5,669 nucleotides of DNA from an uncultured Dysosmobacter sp. (lineage in GTDB: Bacteria > Bacillota > Clostridia > Oscillospirales > Oscillospiraceae), in contig CAKTSC010000111.1 in assembly GCA_934597465.1 (NCBI GenBank), forward strand, positions 1-5,669, written 5' to 3'. Below the pieces are notes generated by a model, which searched no databases, was not told the origin of the DNA, and worked only from the letters and a program-made list of their open reading frames with translations. Both the position numbers and the translations under genes were made by a program. Below, piece by piece: positions 4,411-5,669 of the stretch (position 1 is its first letter; the number at the start of each line of letters is the position of its first letter).

Positions 4411-4458
4411 GTGTTTGAAACAGCGCCGGAGCGCCCTCTCCGACCCCGTTTCAAATAC
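4411..4458 (+). promoter_or_regulatory. Long pnp leader hairpin
   Basis: GTGTTTGAAAC (4411-4421) pairs with GTTTCAAATAC (4448-4458) over 11 bp with one G-U pair. After a 5x5 internal loop, CGGAG (4427-4431) pairs with CTCCG (4438-4442) around a 6-base loop. No T tract follows, so it is not a terminator, and it ends about 50 bases before the pnp start. The layout suits a double-stranded processing or regulatory site in the pnp mRNA. Confidence 0.6.
4427..4440 (+). repeat. 14-base repeat, copy 2
   Basis: Second copy of CGGAGCGCCCTCTC (first at 2838-2851). It forms most of the upper stem-loop of the pnp leader hairpin. Confidence 0.5.
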
Positions 4459-4509
4459 GAAAAGCCCGCTCCTGGCCCGGAAACACTTCCAAAGAAAAGG
4501 AGAAAAATT

Positions 4510-5669
4510 ATGTCAACCATCATCACCCATCGTCAGTTCCCCGGCTACCACAAGTATGAGATGGACCTGGCCGGCCGCCCCCTGACCCTGGAGGTCGGGA
4601 AGCTGGCCGAGCTTGCCAACGCCGCCGTCATGGTGGGCTACGGCGACACCCGGGTCCTCTGCTGCGTCACCGCCGCTCCCCGGCCCCGGGACGGCATCGA
4701 CTTCTTCCCCCTGAGCGTGGACTTTGAGGAGAAGCTCTACTCCGTGGGCCGCATCCCCGGCAGCTTCAACCGCCGGGAGGGCCGCCCCGGCGAGAAGGGC
4801 ATCCTGACCAGCCGCGTCATCGACCGGCCCATCCGGCCCCTCTTCCCCTCTGACTTCCGCAACGACGTCTCCGTGATGTGCACCGTCATGAGCATGGATC
4901 ATGACTGCACCCCCGAGATCGCCGCCCTCATCGGCACCTCTGCCGCCCTGGCCATCTCCGACATCCCCTGGAACGGCCCCGTGGGCGCCCTGAAGGTGGG
5001 CCTCGTGGACGGGCAGCTGGTGCTGAACCCCACCTCCGAGCAGCGCAAGCTCAGCGACCTGGATGTCACCGTGGTCTCCACCGGCAAGAAGGTGGTCATG
5101 ATCGAGGCCGGCGCCAACGAGGTGGATAACGAGACCATGCTGAAGGCCATCGAGCTGGCCCACACGGAAAACCAGAAGCAGGTGGCCCTCATCAACCAGA
5201 TGGTTTCTGAGATCGGCAAGCCCAAGTTCGACTATCCCCACGCGGACTTCAACCAGGAGCTCTTCGACAAGATCGTGGCCGACTTCATGGACGAGGCCAA
5301 GGCCGCCATGGATACCGACGACAAGAACGTCCGGGAACAGCGCTGGAACGCCATGATCGAAAAGTGGCATGAGAAGTACCTCGAGGAGTACCCCGACATG
5401 GATCAGTACCTCGAGGAGTTCACCTATAAGTTCCAGAAGAAGATCGTCAAGGCCTGGCTCCTGCAGGGCCATCGCGTGGACGGCCGCCAGAAGAATGAGA
5501 TCCGTCCCCTCAGCGCCGAAGTCGGCGTCCTGCCCCGGGCCCACGGCTCCGGCCTCTTCACCCGCGGCCAGACCCAGGTGCTCTCCGCCTGCACGCTGGA
5601 CACCCTCTCCGCCAACCAGAAGCTGGACACCATCTGGGAGGAGACCGAGAAGCGCTACATGCACCACTA
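4510..5669 (+). CDS. pnp: Polynucleotide phosphorylase (partial, N-terminal 386 residues)
   Basis: A 3'-to-5' exoribonuclease that breaks RNA down with phosphate to nucleoside diphosphates; it works as a trimer and often sits in an RNA degradosome. About 386 of some 700 residues are in the window. The first RNase PH domain carries GYGDTRVLCCV (43-53) and GSFNRREGRP (84-93), the RNA-contact loop, followed by SRVIDRPIRPLFP (101-113). A helical linker spans about 240-315. The second RNase PH domain opens with HRVDGRQKNEIRPL (321-334) and LFTRGQTQVL, and the sequence runs out at RYMHHY. The phosphate-binding and catalytic residues of the second domain, and the KH and S1 RNA-binding domains, lie beyond the edge. 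ATG 4510 follows AAGGAG (4497-4502) at 7 bases. N87 stands where E. coli has F in its FFRR loop. No clear promoter is seen; read-through from rpsO is likely. Confidence 0.97.
   Translation, partial: MSTIITHRQFPGYHKYEMDLAGRPLTLEVGKLAELANAAVMVGYGDTRVLCCVTAAPRPRDGIDFFPLSVDFEEKLYSVGRIPGSFNRREGRPGEKGILTSRVIDRPIRPLFPSDFRNDVSVMCTVMSMDHDCTPEIAALIGTSAALAISDIPWNGPVGALKVGLVDGQLVLNPTSEQRKLSDLDVTVVSTGKKVVMIEAGANEVDNETMLKAIELAHTENQKQVALINQMVSEIGKPKFDYPHADFNQELFDKIVADFMDEAKAAMDTDDKNVREQRWNAMIEKWHEKYLEEYPDMDQYLEEFTYKFQKKIVKAWLLQGHRVDGRQKNEIRPLSAEVGVLPRAHGSGLFTRGQTQVLSACTLDTLSANQKLDTIWEETEKRYMHH

Noticed and set aside
4513..5667. A 384-residue open frame on the - strand across the whole pnp fragment
   Set aside because: It is a mirror of the pnp reading frame in GC-rich DNA (few stop codons antisense to GC-ending codons). 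The translation is a low-complexity Gly/Val/Leu/His string with no recognisable motif, and pnp on + is certain.

Overview
The window is a GC-rich (by eye, well above 60%), gene-dense bacterial segment. Three things point to a high-GC Firmicute: strong AGGAGG-type ribosome binding sites, a PhoR/WalK-like histidine kinase tail, and a purine-riboswitch leader. The rpsO-pnp order fits many bacteria. My best guess is a gut Clostridia of the Oscillospiraceae (Flavonifractor/Oscillibacter-like) type. That is an inference from style, not a database match. I see no phage, insertion sequence, CRISPR array, tRNA or rRNA. Every gene is of a recognisable family.

Layout: (1) 1-173 is the end of a sensor histidine kinase on +. 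It is followed by tandem hairpins and a perfect 19-bp bidirectional terminator that separates it from a convergent gene. (2) 357-1628 on - is a guanine deaminase (guaD). Its 5' leader (about 1819 down to 1629) is the most interesting element here: a variant purine (guanine-type) riboswitch aptamer at 1783-1702, running straight into an intrinsic terminator with a T6 tract. (3) 1979-2728 on + is a ZIP-family metal transporter, divergent from guaD. (4) 2729-2963 is non-coding: GC-rich nested hairpins with a terminator-like structure on the - strand, then a distinctly AT-rich patch with an inverted repeat. (5) 2964-3206 and 3203-3889 on + are a small XRE/Cro-type regulator and a ComF-family phosphoribosyltransferase-like protein, overlapping by 4 bases. 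(6) 3907-3935 is a good sigma-70-like promoter that opens a structured leader for rpsO (ribosomal protein S15, 4043-4309). (7) A strong terminator follows, then a long leader hairpin and pnp (polynucleotide phosphorylase), which runs off the right edge.

How the parts work together: guaD is a purine-salvage/catabolism gene with its own purine sensor in the mRNA. The sensor shares nucleotides with the terminator, so guanine probably controls guaD read-through. The XRE-comF pair looks translationally coupled. rpsO-pnp is the classic translation/RNA-decay pair, and both of its leaders can fold. The pnp leader hairpin resembles in layout (not in sequence) the RNase III/PNPase autoregulatory hairpin known from E. 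coli. No wholly new protein system is visible. The best candidates for new biology are RNA elements.
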